Source of the DNA: Calamus simplicifolius
Lineage: Eukaryota > Streptophyta > Magnoliopsida > Arecales > Arecaceae
NCBI GenBank assembly: GCA_900491605.1
Contig: UESW01000051.1
Span: 1 to 64,000, forward strand
Length of the DNA stretch: 64,000 nucleotides
Direction of reading: 5' to 3'
Below, piece after piece: positions 23,164 to 34,800 of the stretch. The number at the start of each line of letters is the position of its first letter. The first letter of the stretch is position 1. The position numbers were made by a program, and so were the translations under genes. Below the pieces are notes generated by a model. That model ran no database searches and was not told the origin of the DNA. It worked only from the letters and a program-made list of their open reading frames with translations.

Positions 23164-26100
23164 TTATTCTTGGATACCCATAAGATCTCTAAAGTGAATG
23201 AATTTCTTCTTAGGTAGTGCATTGGTGAAAATGTCTACTATTTGGTCTTCAGTCATCACATACTTGACTTCAATTTCTTTTTCTTCTACCATATCTCTAA
23301 TGAAATGGTACTTGATTTTAATGTGCTTGGTGTGGCTATGATATATAGGATTCTTTGTTATAGAAATGGTAGATTTGTTATCACATAGCAGAGTACTAGC
23401 TTCTTCTTGCTTCTCACCCATATCTTCAAGTATTATTCTCAACCAAATTATTTATTATGTTGCCAAAGTTGTTGAAACATATTAAACTTCAAAATATGAT
23501 AATGTTACTATATCTTGCTTCTTTAATGCCCAAGATGTGATCCATAAAACAATACATAACCTGATGTACTTTTTATGTCATCAATGCTTCCAGCCCAATC
23601 ACTATCATAAAATCCAAATAACTTCACAATATCAACCTTGTTTCTTTCATACATGATCCCATAATCTTTAGTACCTTTGATGTATCTCAAGACTTTTTTT
23701 GCTTGTTCAAAGTGAATATTACTTGGCTTTTGCATAAATCTAGAAAGTAAACTTGATGCAAACATTATGTCTGGCCTTGTAATTGTTAGATATAATAAAC
23801 TTTTAATAATACTTCTGTATAATTGTGCATTGGCTTTACCACTTTCATCTTCTTTCATCAACTTTTTATTTACCACAAAAGGTGTTTTCACACTATTGCA
23901 ATTGTTCTTTTTGAATTTCTTGAGAATGCCTTCTACATACTTTTTTTGACTAATAAAGATATCATCTTTTCTTTGACTGATTTCAATTTCCAAAAAATAA
24001 TGAAGCAAACCCATATCATTCATTTCATATTTTCTCATCATATCACTTTTAAAAATCAAAATCATATTCTCATTGTTATCAGTAATAATTAAATCATCAA
24101 CATAAAAAAATAATGAGAATATCATTACCTTACTTCTTCACATAAAGTGTTGGTTCACTTGGACTTCTTAAGAAACCTTTTTTATTAAAGTAGGTGTCAA
24201 TTTGAGAGTACCATACTCTAGGTGCTTGCTTCAATTCATACAATGCTTTTTTCCAACTTGTATACCTTGCTTTCTTGACCTTTGATGATGAAGCCTTAAG
24301 GTTGTTCAACATAAATTTCTTCTTCTAATACTCCATTCAAGAATGCTGACTTTACATCTAGTTGGTGTAGTTTTCAACTTTTATGTGCTGCTATAGAAAT
24401 AATAGTTCTAATTGTATCATGTCTAGCAATAGGTGCAAAAGTTTCTCGATAATTAATACCAGGTAATTGAAAGTATCTCTTTGCTACTAATCTTGCTTTG
24501 TATCTTTGAATTGGGCCATCTGGATTATGTTTTATTCTGTAGATCCACTTCAAGCCAATGACTTCCTGATCACTTGGTTTCTTCACTAACTCCCAAGTTG
24601 TATTTGTCTCAATCATATTGATTTCTTCTTGCATTGCCTTGTTCCACACTTCTTCATGCATAGCATTTTCATAAGTTTTAGGCTCAATCATGCAGAAATT
24701 ATAAGAAGCATAAATGTCACTTAATCTTCTCATTTTTATAGGAATATAACTTGAAGATGGACTTTAACTTGAAGTTGAAAATGGACTTTCACTTGGAGAA
24801 GTTTGTAGTAAACCTTCAACCTCATTTTCTTTATTTTGAGCACCATGAATTTCTTCATCAAGAGAAATAATATTTTCTTCAACTTTCTTTTGCTTTCAAT
24901 CCCAAGCAACTTTCTTATTAAAAATAACATCTCTTCTTATGATCACTTGATTTTGCTTTAAGCTAAAAAGTCTGTAACCTTTTGATTTAGAACTGTATCC
25001 AACAAAGATACATTTTTCACTTACATCATCAAGTTTATGTCTCCTTTCCTTTGAAATATGTGCATAGCATAAACATCCAAAGATTTTGAAATGCTTCATG
25101 AAGGCTTTCTACCAGATCAGGCTTCAAATGGTGTCACATTCTAAAGAGCTTTTGTTGAACATCTATTCATCAGATACATTGTTGTATTCACTGCTTCTGC
25201 CCAATAAGAATTTGGAAGGCCTTTATCTTTGAGCATAGATCTAGACATCTCAACAATAGTACAGTTCTTTTTTTCTATAACTCTATTTTTCTCTAGTGCA
25301 TAGCCAATAGACAATTATCTTTGTACACCATCATCTTCATAAACTTTTTAAATTTATTTGAATTATATTTACCACCTCTATCACTTCTCAGCACCTTGAT
25401 ATAATGCTCACTTTATCTTTTCACAAGATTTTTAAACTTCTTGAAGATAAGAAATGCCTCTGATTTATGTCTCATAAAATACACCCATGTCATCTTTGAA
25501 TAGTCATCAATAAAAATAATAAAGTAGATGTTACCTGCATAAGAAGAAGTTTTCATAGGTCCACATATTTTAGTATGAATAAGCTCCAATGGTGCTTTGG
25601 CTCTTCATACATGTTCTTTTGAAAATGCTTCTCTATGTTATTTTCTAAGTACACATCCTTTACAAGGTTCTTCCTTGTCATGTATTGCTAGTAGACTATA
25701 CACCATATTCTTTTGATGTAAACTTTTTAAGCTTTGAAAGTTCAAGTGCCCAAACCTTTTGTGCTATAACCATGACTTATTATTTACTTTCATCTTTCTT
25801 ACAGTATCCTTTGCATAGTGCAAAATAAGAGAAAAACTATTATTTTTCTCCATCTTGATATTTTTCATATGCTGCTTTTTCATTCCTTTATCATATAACT
25901 TGCAAACATTATCTTCAAAGTGTATCATGTGCCCATGCTCAATCAATTGTCGAACACTCAAGAGATTTTGCTTCAAATCTGAAACAAGTAAAATATCATG
26001 AATGAACTTTCTTCCTTTCTTGATATTAATTGCAATTGTGACTTTTCCTTTTGCTTAGATTAGAACACCATTTTTCATCTTTACTTGTGAGATTGAAGAA

Positions 26101-27164
26101 CTGTCAATGTCTACAAAAATAGATTTATCCCCAGTTATGTGATTGTTGCACCCACTGTCAAGATACTACACATTATGCCTTTGCTCTTCTGCAGTTTGAC
26201 ATGCACATAGTGTGCTTTGTTGACCTTCATTTTCTTCTGAGAAATGTGCTTGCTTACTTATTTTGTATTTGCAATCTTTTTGAACATGTCCAAACTTTTT
26301 ATATTTATAACATTAGGGTTTTTCCTTAAACCAGTAATCTTTTTCATCATGAGAAGATCTTTTACATATGTTGCACCTTTGTTGAGCGCTCTCATCATAT
26401 TGCCTTCTTGAAAAATTATTTATTTTCATTTCTCTACCTCTTCCTTTCATATTTCTTTCTCTTTCTCCACTCTGGTTTTTACCTCTGAATGACTCTTGAC
26501 TGGAGCATGACTAGATGATTCTTTTTTGAGAATTTTTATCAACCACTTTGAGTTTAGATTGAAAGGCACTTTCAATTGATGATTCTTTATGCCTAAACAA
26601 TCTTTGCTCATGAGCTTCAAGAGATCCCATCAATTCATGAACACTTAATTCAGAAATATCTTTATATTCTTCAACAATTGTAACTATTATATCAAATTTT
26701 GGAGATAAGCTAGCCAAAATTTTCTCACATATTCTTTGCTTGGTGATAGTTTCACCATAGCTCTTTATTTGATTAACAGCTTTCATAATTTTGAAGAAGT
26801 AATCCTTTAATTTTTTATTTTTTTCATTCTTAAATTATCTAACTATTTTCTTAGAGTTTGAAGGTTGATAGCTCTCATCTTAATGTTTCCTTGAAATTTC
26901 TCTTGCAATATGTTCCATGCCTCCTTTGATTTGGTGGCTCTAATAATTCTGAAAAAAAAGTTTCTGCTTGTTGGATAAAGAAAAGGGCTTTGGCATCCTT
27001 CTTTTTGTAATCCTTTAGTTGCTCGTTTTGATGATTTGTTGGATTAACTGACTCTTTGTATCCGTTCTCTACTTTTTGATGCTTCAATAATCATAATTTT
27101 CTTCATCAAAATTAGGAATAGAAGGTTGATTAATATTCATACCAAAATTATTTGAGTTTGCCAT
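23164..27164 (-). pseudogene. Copia-1 gag-pol
   Basis: Starts at ATG 27164 (MANSNNFGMN). Gag UBN2-type part is seen at 27090-26511 (KKDAKALFFIQQAET, ICEKILASLSPKFDIIV, ELMGSLEAHEQRL). Gag-pre-integrase (KQNLLSVRQLIEHGH) lies near 25970, integrase to about 25090, and the post-integrase motif KHFKIFGCLCYAHISKE and KCIFVGYSSKSKGYRL near 25090-24990. RT follows with NTTWELVKKP, GLKWIYRIKHNPDGPIQRYK, YELKQAPRVWYSQID and FYVDDLIITDN (catalytic YVDD), then RNase H with DSDWAGSIDDIKSTSGYV and LLCDNKSTISITKNP, ending near 23164. At least ten stops or frame changes. Sequence wording is close to copia-3 at 58022-62134, suggesting one lineage. Confidence 0.85.
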
Positions 27165-27595
27165 GAATCACACCTGCAATTTTCTTTGTTCACCGTTTTC
27201 GTTTCAAGATTTAAGGCTTCCAGAAAAAATCCTAACGGCTGTTGGTTAAGCCTTTTATCTCCTCGTGCTGCATGACTCAAAACAAAAATAGTAAACGAAA
27301 GATGAAGAAGAGAGGAACAGTAGAGAAGAAGCACCTGGTCTCCCATGTTCCATCTTTTTTTGGCAGTCAAAAAAACTCCTTTCTCCACGTTGGCAGTCAA
27401 AAAACTCTTTTCTCCACGTTCATGTACCAAGGCTGCGTCTTGGCTCCTACTTTGATCACGCGGGATGAGAGGGAAGGCTGTTCCCTCCTCAAATCCAAAA
27501 CTATTTTTTTTTTTTGGTTGGTGGTTGTCAAATCCTTCTTTTGTTGCTTGGAAGGAGGGAAGCCCTGACTTGTTCAGAGATATGGTGCATGGCTT

Positions 27596-27693
27596 CTTGA
27601 GATGGTGGAATCAATGAAGAAGGTCGCGAGGCTTGACGAAGGGCTGACTTTGGAGGAGCGGAACCTGCTTTTCGTGGGCTAAAGAACGTGATC
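27596..27693 (+). pseudogene. 14-3-3 protein gene fragment captured by copia-1
   Basis: The plus strand encodes, from 27596, LLEMVESMKKVARLDEG followed by LTLEERNLLFVG, then, after loss of one base at the TAC codon near 27680, KNVI. This matches the conserved helix 2 to helix 3 region of plant 14-3-3 proteins (around E-M-V-E-x-M-K-K-V and L-T-x-E-E-R-N-L-L-x-V-G-Y-K-N-V-I). 14-3-3 proteins bind phosphoserine motifs in many signalling partners; this piece covers only about 33 codons and cannot form that fold. It runs antisense to the retroelement. The flanks on both sides do not continue the 14-3-3 reading, so it looks like an exon-sized piece acquired by template switching or gap filling. Confidence 0.8.
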
Positions 27694-27947
27694 AGGACTT
27701 CACCACTTCTGATGGCTTCTTGATGGCTTCCTTCTCCGCCTTGGTTTCGCAGAGTTCCGGTGCGGCAATGTCGTTCACCCTGGCGGCCTCCTCTGCAATG
27801 TCAAATGTACCCGGCTTTTCTTGCTTGGATCCCGTATCTCCGTGGCTCGCGCCTCCGACGATGATGGTTCGTTAGGCTATGACCCTCGTCTTCTCTTGTT
27901 TAGATGGTGACGATGACCCTTCACGGACATCGGCCTCTTTCGTTCTT

Positions 27948-27970
27948 CGATTATGGCTCTGATACTAATT
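27948..27970 (-). promoter_or_regulatory. Copia-1 primer binding site
   Basis: On the minus strand, just after the 5' LTR, AATTAGTATCAGAGCCATAA corresponds to the TGGTATCAGAGC site complementary to the 3' end of initiator tRNA-Met, with one change (A for G). Confidence 0.75.
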
Positions 27971-27972
27971 TT

Positions 27973-28246
27973 TGTTGGAATTATTTCTATCACAAATTAT
28001 TTTTGAAAGAGAAATCATGGAAGTAAAAGGTTTTCTCTCAAAAAGAAAATTAGATCTATATTTTCATTAAACACATCACCATATCATTTCTTGGTTCTAT
28101 GGATAAATATAATGCCTCTTATGATCTTATCCATTTGAGGCTACCACACCAAAGCATAATAAGATAGGCCAATTATGTAAAAATCCAATAAAAACTAAAT
28201 ATAATAAAATAAATATTAAAAAATTAACAATCATTATATTTTAACA
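27973..28246 (-). repeat. Copia-1 5' LTR
   Basis: 274 bp, TGTTGGAATT at the left and TTTTAACA at the right on the plus strand. Partner of 22873-23150. Confidence 0.85.
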
Positions 28247-29638
28247 CCTTACGCATGCTACGGCTCACCTGCTTGGCAATAAGCATCGCCACCTCTCGCC
28301 TCTTGGCACCACGAGTTCCTTCCAATGTGACACAAAGCAGGGGCACTTCTCATCTCCGATCATAATGCCTTGCAGATAAGGCACGATCATAACCTTGGCA
28401 TTCTCGAAGAATTCAATGCCAAGTATCACCTTGAAGTCATCCAGAGGGATAACCATGAAGCTGTACATTATTGACCAGGAACCAATCTCCACTGCAGCTT
28501 CGGCCAGGCCGTGGACCTTCTCCGCCTTGGATTTCATGGCCTTGATGAGGGTGGTGTTGGTGGACATGTCCAACCCCAACTCGCGCACCTCCTCTTGCGC
28601 CACAAAATTATTGGTTACGCTCATGTCAACCACAGCCTTGACCTCCGGGCCATTCACCCGAACCATCACGTAGAGAAGCACCCAGCAAGGTGGGGAATTA
28701 TTTGCATCAAGGGCGTTCAGTAGTTGCAATGAGTTCACCCTCGATGGTCCTTCATTAACACCTTTTGATTCTTTACCCGCTTGACCTTCTCTTTCTTCAG
28801 GCATTCCCTTTCTCGCTTGGGGCCTCCATAGATGAAGCAACTACTCAGCCTCACTTGTTTGGACTTGGATTCCTTAGCAACGCCAGTTGTCATCTTCTTC
28901 TTTTGGGCTAAGCCTTCTTCTTCCCCACCTTATAAGAAGGATCTGCTTACTCGCCACAGTCTTCTTCTCACAGTGGGGAGTAGGGGGCACGACTCTAAAG
29001 TCGGCAAAGCCTTCAACTGCCACCATTGTTGAAGGGATGTCCTTGACACCCTATCTTCGAAGCTCCGTCTGCACTAGATATGGGGTCCCGATATGAAATT
29101 GAAGAGCTTATCTTTCTCAGACATGTTGTGGATGTCCAGCAATAGTGAGATAAACTCCTTGAGCTCTCATAGACCCCATCTATCTCAACCCTTTCAATGT
29201 TTCCCTTGTGACCCATGAGGTGTTGTGGGGAAGAAACCGATCCTTCAATTCCCTCTTCATCTCCTTCCCATTAGTAATCCCAGGCTGCCCCACACTATGA
29301 TCATCCGCCATTCTGGTTTGCTACCATAGCTTGGCATCCCCAATCAGAAGCATGCTAACCAAGTTCACCTGCTCTGCATCGGTTACTTTGGCATCCTTGA
29401 AGTATATCCAGGTCCCAGACAAAGTTTTCCAGTTCCTTAGCATTTCTGATGCCATTGAAGTACTTTGTCTTGGGCACCCAGACCTTTGGCACGGGAGCAT
29501 CGTTGGTAGGGTGTTGGCGGTCAAAACCCATTCTCATGAAGGCGAGCTCATCGTCTAGCGCCTTCAGCATGGCCGGGAGGTCTTTTCCAGTAGAACGTTG
29601 TGCACTGTCTGCTGCACATCAAGCAGCTCTATTAGATG
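28247..29638 (-). pseudogene. Gypsy-A gag and protease
   Basis: Read from 29638 leftward: LLDVQQTVHNVLLEKTSRP (coiled-coil start), ALDDELAFMRMGFDRQHP, VPKVWVPKTKYFNGIRNAKE and LENFVWDLD with MLLIGDAKLW, the core of a chromoviral gag. Near 28840 a zinc-knuckle remnant CFIYGGP leads to the protease: VKAVVDMSVTNNFVAQEEV, where the usual D-T-G-A-T-H is D-M-S-V-T-N, and VILGIEFFENAKVMIVPY. The catalytic Asp is kept but its neighbours are not. Open for 191 codons from 28840 to 28265, otherwise broken. Its pol continuation is at 22872. Confidence 0.75.
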
Positions 29639-29694
29639 TGTTGGGGGGTAAAATCGACATTGCATTAATATCCGTGCGAGGCGGCTAAGGTCGA

Positions 29695-30045
29695 CCTCCT
29701 CCCTTCGCCTTTCCGGGCTTCCATAGCTCGGCTTCCTCCGGGCTTCCGTAGCTCGGCCCTTCCGGGCTTCCGTAGCTCGACCCTTCCGGGCTTCCATAGC
29801 TCGGCCTTCCCGGGCTTCCATAGCTCGGCTTCCTCCGGGCTTCCATAACTCGGCTTCCTCCGGGCTTCCGTAGCTCGGCCCTTCCGGGCTTCCATAGCTC
29901 GGCCCTTCCGAGCTTCCCTAGCTCGGCTTTTCCGGGACTCCCTAGCTCGGCTTTTCCGGGCTTCCCTATCTCGGCATTTCCGGGCTTCCCTAGCTCGGCC
30001 ATTCCGGGCTTCCATAGCTCGGCCCTTCCGGGCTTCCCTAGCTCG
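29695..30045. repeat. 24-bp tandem array in the 5' LTR
   Basis: About 14 copies of a 24-bp unit (TCCGGGCTTCCATAGCTCGG plus CCCT or CTTCC). Because 24 is divisible by three and the unit has no stop, it creates long apparent proteins of repeats such as KGRAMEAR; not a gene. Confidence 0.9.
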
Positions 30046-30371
30046 CTTTCCCCTCGAGTCTCCATGACCCGGCTTCATCAAGCGATCCACGACCTAATAC
30101 CTACCTCCGCGGAACCTGACGCAGGAGAGCCCAGGCTTGCCAAAACGACATCCTAGACGAGGAATCATGTCGAGACGTGGCCTAGAACCTATCATAACTG
30201 CCCTAGGTCTACTCGACCAGATCTCAAAACATCAGGGCGCTCTCCCAACCGTCGATCCCCTAACAAACAGGATACGGATCCCACGGCCCCACAGCGGCCT
30301 GATTCTGTCCACCTCCGTATCCTAACAACCTCTGAACCTTCCAGAAGACGCTCAAGGTCCAGGTGACAGTC

Positions 30372-30378
30372 GATAAAT
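30372..30378 (+). promoter_or_regulatory. Mutated TATA box of the 5' LTR
   Basis: GATAAAT stands here where the 3' LTR has TATAAAT at 45372-45378, in otherwise identical context (GGTGACAGTC...TTGGAC). If TATAAAT is ancestral, the promoter that should drive gag-pol has lost its first base. Confidence 0.6.
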
Positions 30379-30729
30379 TGGACAACCCCAGATTCCCTCA
30401 GGTACGCATCTCCTTACGCATATGCACGCATCTTTTTGGCACACCCATACATGCGCTCTCACTCTCGCTGCTCTCTCCGGTGGATCGTTGGTGCTCTTGC
30501 CCTCTAGAGCTCTCGATTGGCCGTCCTCGGAGAGGTCTCCCGGAGAGATCCACCTTCCCATTATCTGGTTGATCACCGATTTCTTCTCAACTGACTTGAG
30601 CATCGGAGGGTCTTCCGCGGAGGGCCAACCCCAACGCCTCTTGAGCGAGGACTTTTTGTGCAGGTCCGCCCCCTCTTCCCTGGAGATCGACCGCGCCCGA
30701 GTCGGAGGACGGATCCCGGCGGAAACAGA

Positions 30730-30747
30730 TTGGCGCTAGAGGAAGGG
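30730..30747 (+). promoter_or_regulatory. Tat element primer binding site
   Basis: TTGGCGCTAGAGGAAGGG begins two bases after the 5' LTR, the standard place for minus-strand priming. I do not assign the tRNA with confidence. Confidence 0.7.
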
Positions 30748-30812
30748 CCTCAAGTCCCATTAAAACTTAAAAAGAGAAGATAAGGATCTAAATCCGGAGC
30801 AGAACCTCTTTA

Positions 30813-31848
30813 ATGGCCAACCGGAGAAGAGCAACCTCGGAAGCTCAAGATCAGGCCACTTCCGAGAGGCCTGATCCGATGAGCGGTGTAGCGCCGCAAC
30901 CACCACCAGTCGAAACCCCGTCACCGCCTGCCATCTCGATGACCCAGGACCAGTTCGCTACGCTGGTCCAACAAGTCCAAGCCCTTACCCACCTGGTTCA
31001 AGAGCGCCTTGCAGCTCCTCCTGCTTCGCACCTTCAGAGGGAGGCGGCGATTTCTTCTTCGCCGGCGACTTCCTCCTCCAGTCCGCGCGAACCCGCGGAC
31101 CCCCCATGTTGACCTAGAGGGGACAAGCCAGCCCCGCGAAGTGGCCACAACGGAGATCCTCCCAGATCTCGGCGAGCTCAATCTCTCTCACCGGTGACCT
31201 CCCACTATGATTCGACGCCGTCTCTACGGTCTTCTTGCCCAGCTCCTCCCCTGGCTGGCGAAGAGGAGATCCGTCGACAGATCCAGGAGGTGCGACAAGA
31301 ACTGGATGCCGCCAAGCAGGCCCATCCGCCCCAGCCCAAAGCGGAGCAGGGCATCCCTTTCTCTAAGGGGATCATGGAGGAAGTGATTCCTTCCCATGTC
31401 AAGTTACTAGTCGTCGAACCCTATCACGGCTCTTCTGACCCGAATGACCATCTTAGCAGCTTCCAGTCGATTATGATGTTCCACGGAGCACCTGATGCGG
31501 TCCTCTGCCGCGCCTTCCCCTCCACCCTCAGAGGATCTGCCCGAACCTGGTTCAATGCTTTGAAGCCAGGTTCTATTGATTCATTCGACGAGCTGAGCCA
31601 CCTTTTTATTGGCTAGTTCGTCAGCAGTCGCTGCCACTGATGAAGGTCCGACTCCCTCTCCGAAGTTAAGCAGAGAGAGGGGGAGTCCTTGAGGAGTTAC
31701 CTTAGCCGTTTCAATAAGGCCATGTTGGAAGTGGACCACCTTAATCATGAGGTGGCCATGTCTGCTTTGGCAGGGGGAGTTTCGAAGGAAAGCGACTTCT
31801 ACCTAGCAATGGAGGTCAGCTACCCCCCCCCCCCCCGGCCTCTCTGAT
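30813..31848 (+). pseudogene. Tat element gag
   Basis: Begins with ATG 30813 (MANRRRATSEAQDQ). The N-terminal part has ISMTQDQFATLVQQVQAL, a coiled coil. A frame change near 31075 is followed by EEEIRRQIQEVRQELDAAK, IPSHVKLLVVEPYHGSSDP and GSARTWFNALKPGSIDSF, the capsid (retrotrans_gag) core, then stops at about 31614, 31640 and 31643 and a run of C at 31827-31837 that shifts the frame. The capsid end continues into the long frame that opens at 31849 (ALADKYARVEESR). Gag would form the virus-like particle; the copy is inactive. Confidence 0.85.
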
Positions 31849-34800
31849 ATGATGGCCCTGGCGGACAAGTACGCTAGGGTCGAAGAATCGCGAAGGGTCG
31901 CCCGCGCTGAGCAGGCAAAGAAGAAGGAGCCCAAAGTCCCCGACAGGCACCGTTCCGCTCGACGACCAAGTCCGCCTCGCTGCCAGAGAGTCCCTCCGCT
32001 GCCACCAAGGAATCGCTCTCGGAGTCCTCCTAGGCGATTTGATCGCTATACTCCGCTGACTGTGCCCCGGACGCAAATCCTTATGGAGATAGAGCGCCAG
32101 CTTCCCCGGCCAGTGCCTCTCCGAGGGAACCCGACCCAAAGAGTTCCCTTCAAGTATTGCCGCTACCATAGGGAGCACGGTCATGACACTGAAGAATGCT
32201 GGCAGCTGAAGAATGAGATTGAGAGGCTGATTCGGCGGGGACGACTGGATCAGTTCAGGAGGGCGCCCGAGCCACCGCAAGGAGGTGACCGCCAGCCTGA
32301 GCTTCAACAACCTCCTCCTCCACCAAATCCGCCCATGATCGACCGTATTAATATGATTGAAGAGGCCGGCGGATCGAGCCCCAGAGGCGACACTGATGGA
32401 TCAGTGCCAAAGAAGGCACGGACGGGCGAACTCTCCTTCTCCGATGACGACCTCCTAGGGATACAGCTCCCCCATGATGACGCACTAGTTGTATCCCTTA
32501 ATTTGAACGACTATGATGTAAGCCGAATCCTAGTTGATAGTGGAAGTTCGGTAAATGTTTTGTATCTCGGTGTGTTTGTCAGGATGAAATTACTAATGGA
32601 AAATCTTCGAGCCGTGGATTCCATCTTGATGGGATTCACAGGCGACGTCGTCATCCTGGAAGGGGTCGTCACCTTGACGGTCCGCGCAGGAACATGGCCC
32701 CTTGTGACCATTGTACAGACAGACTTCCTAGTGACCGACCTCAGATCCCCCTACAACGCAATATTCGGAAGGACCGGTCTGATGTCCCTCAAGGCCGTTG
32801 TCTCCATCCCACACTTATCCATGAAGTTTCCCACCGAACGAGGAATTGGAGTTGTTCGGGGAAGTCAGGCCATGGCTCGGCAGTGCTTTGTTACAAGCCT
32901 GCAATCTAGAATGCCAGAGGTTGATGGGCTAGATGCTCGCGAGGACTTCGCCGAACAAAGAGGAGAACCGGCAGAGGAATTGGAGGAGGTACCATTGGAC
33001 GAGGCTCAGCCCGGCCGAACCATCAAAATCAGGTTGCTGCTCAAAGGAGAGCCTCGGCACAGGTTGATCGGGTTCCTCCGAAGCAACGCTGACATCTTCG
33101 CCTGGTCCACCTCCGACATGCCAGGGATCAACCCCGAGGTTCTCGTCCATCATCTCAATGTGGACGAGATGCACAGGCCGGTTAAGCAGAAGAAGAGAAG
33201 CTTCGCCCCAGAGCGACAAAAGGCCATCGAGGAAGAGGTAGACAAACTCATCAAGGCCAATTTCGTCCGAGAGGTAAATTACCCGAGCTGGCTGTCAAAT
33301 GTCGTCATGGTGAAAAAGTCGAACGGCAAATGGAGAATCTGCATCGACTTCACCGACCTTAACAAAGCCTGCCCGAAAGATAGCTTCCCTCTCCCTCAGA
33401 TCGATCAGCTCGTGGACGCCACCTCAGGCCACCAGATGTTGTCATTCATGGACGCCTACTCCGGCTACAATCAGATCTGAATGGCCCCTGAAGACGAAGA
33501 AAAGACCGCCTTCATAACCGACCGAGGTACTTACTGTTACCGCATTATGCCTTTTGGTCTTAAAAATGCAAGTGCCACCTACTAGAGGCTGGTCAACAAA
33601 GTGTTCAAGGGGCAGATCGGCCGGAATATGGAGGTGTACGTGGACGACATGCTGGTTAAAAGCAAGGAGGCTTCACGACATGTTGAGGACCTCGCGGAAA
33701 GCTTCGCCACGCTGCGCAAATACGGGATGAGACTCAACCCGACCAAATGTGCCTTCGGTGTCAATTCGGGGAAGTTTCTTGGCTTCATGGTCTCCCAACG
33801 AGGTATCGAAGCCAACCCCTAGAAGATTCAAGCTCTCCAACAAATGACACCCCCGGCATCTGTCAAAGAGGTCCAACGCCTAACTGGGAGGATAGCGGCC
33901 CTAAATCGCTTTGTGGCGCGATCGGCCGAAAGATGCCTCCCCTTCTTCAAAACTCTCCGATCGGCCAAAAACTTCCAGTGGACTCCCGAATGCCAAAGGT
34001 CATTCCAGGATCTCAAGAAGTACATCGGCTCACCTCTGCTCCTCAGCAGTCCGACCCCAGGAGAGACCCTATTCTTGTACCTGGCTGTTTCGGAAGGTGC
34101 AGTCTGCTCGATGCTGATCAAGGAAGAAGGCAAAGTCCAAAAGCCAATCTACTATGTCAGCAGGCTGCTCCACGATGCGGAGACGAGGTACAGTAGAATC
34201 GAAAAGATGGTGCTGGCCTTAATCACCTCAGTTCGAAAGCTGCGGCCGTACTTCCAAGCACATTCCGTGACAGTCCTGACTGACCAACCCATCAAGGCGG
34301 TAGTCTACCGTCCCGAGACATCGGGAAGAATGACCAAATGGGCTGTCGAGCTAAGTGAGCATGATATATATTTTCAGCCTCGTCCGGCCATCAAAGCCCA
34401 AGTACTGGCCGACTTCCTCCTCGAGTGTACCATCCCAGAGGACGGCTCTACCCCAGACTCCCTTGAAGAGCCAAAATCTGGAGCCCGGTGGCTCCTCCAT
34501 GTCGACGGGTCATCCAATGCCCATCACTCCAGCGCGGGTCTAGTTCTTACCAGTCCAGAGGGGATAACCTTCGAATATGGTGTCTGATTCTCCTTCCCGG
34601 CCTCCAACAACGAGACCGAGTACGAAGCCCTGTTAGCCGGCCTCCGAATCACCCACAACTTGAAGGTGGAGAAGCTCAGTGCCTTCACCGACTCTCAACT
34701 GGTAGCCGGCCATGTTTGGGGAGAGTTTGAGGCTCGGGAACCAAACATGGTTCGATATCTTCAGGAGGTACGGAACCTGCTCCCACATTTTGCCGAGTTT

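Larger units (their letters stand above)
27165..27972 (-). other. Copia-1 leader with duplicated motif and cargo
   Basis: An 800-bp stretch between primer site and gag start, long for a copia element. It has a tandem duplication near 27362-27422 (GGCAGTCAAAAAACT and TTTCTCCACGTT twice), a poly(T) tract at 27509, and a piece of a 14-3-3 gene at 27596-27693. Between 27700 and 27900 the minus strand is also fairly open (for example SKQEKPGTFDIAEEAARV) but I recognise no family. Confidence 0.6.
22873..28246 (-). mobile_element. Copia-1: complete but decayed Ty1/copia element, 5.37 kb
   Basis: Two similar LTRs (22873-23150 and 27973-28246) flank gag-pol on the minus strand. The neighbouring pentamers are CCTTG (22868-22872) and CCTTA (28247-28251), a target duplication with one mismatch. 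The primer site complements initiator tRNA-Met. It sits between the protease and RT coding parts of gypsy-A. The leader is unusually long and carries a host gene piece. Confidence 0.88.
29639..30727 (+). repeat. Tat element 5' LTR
   Basis: 1089 bp, from TGTTGGGGGGTAAAATCG to GGCGGAAACA. It contains a 24-bp tandem array (29695-30045) and the region corresponding to the LTR promoter. It is clearly similar to 44613-45727 with scattered substitutions and a shorter array. Confidence 0.93.

Noticed and set aside
29564..30090. Minus-strand frames of KARKGRAMEAR repeats, and similar ones at 44463-45090
   Set aside because: Translations of the 24-bp LTR array; the unit length is a multiple of three.
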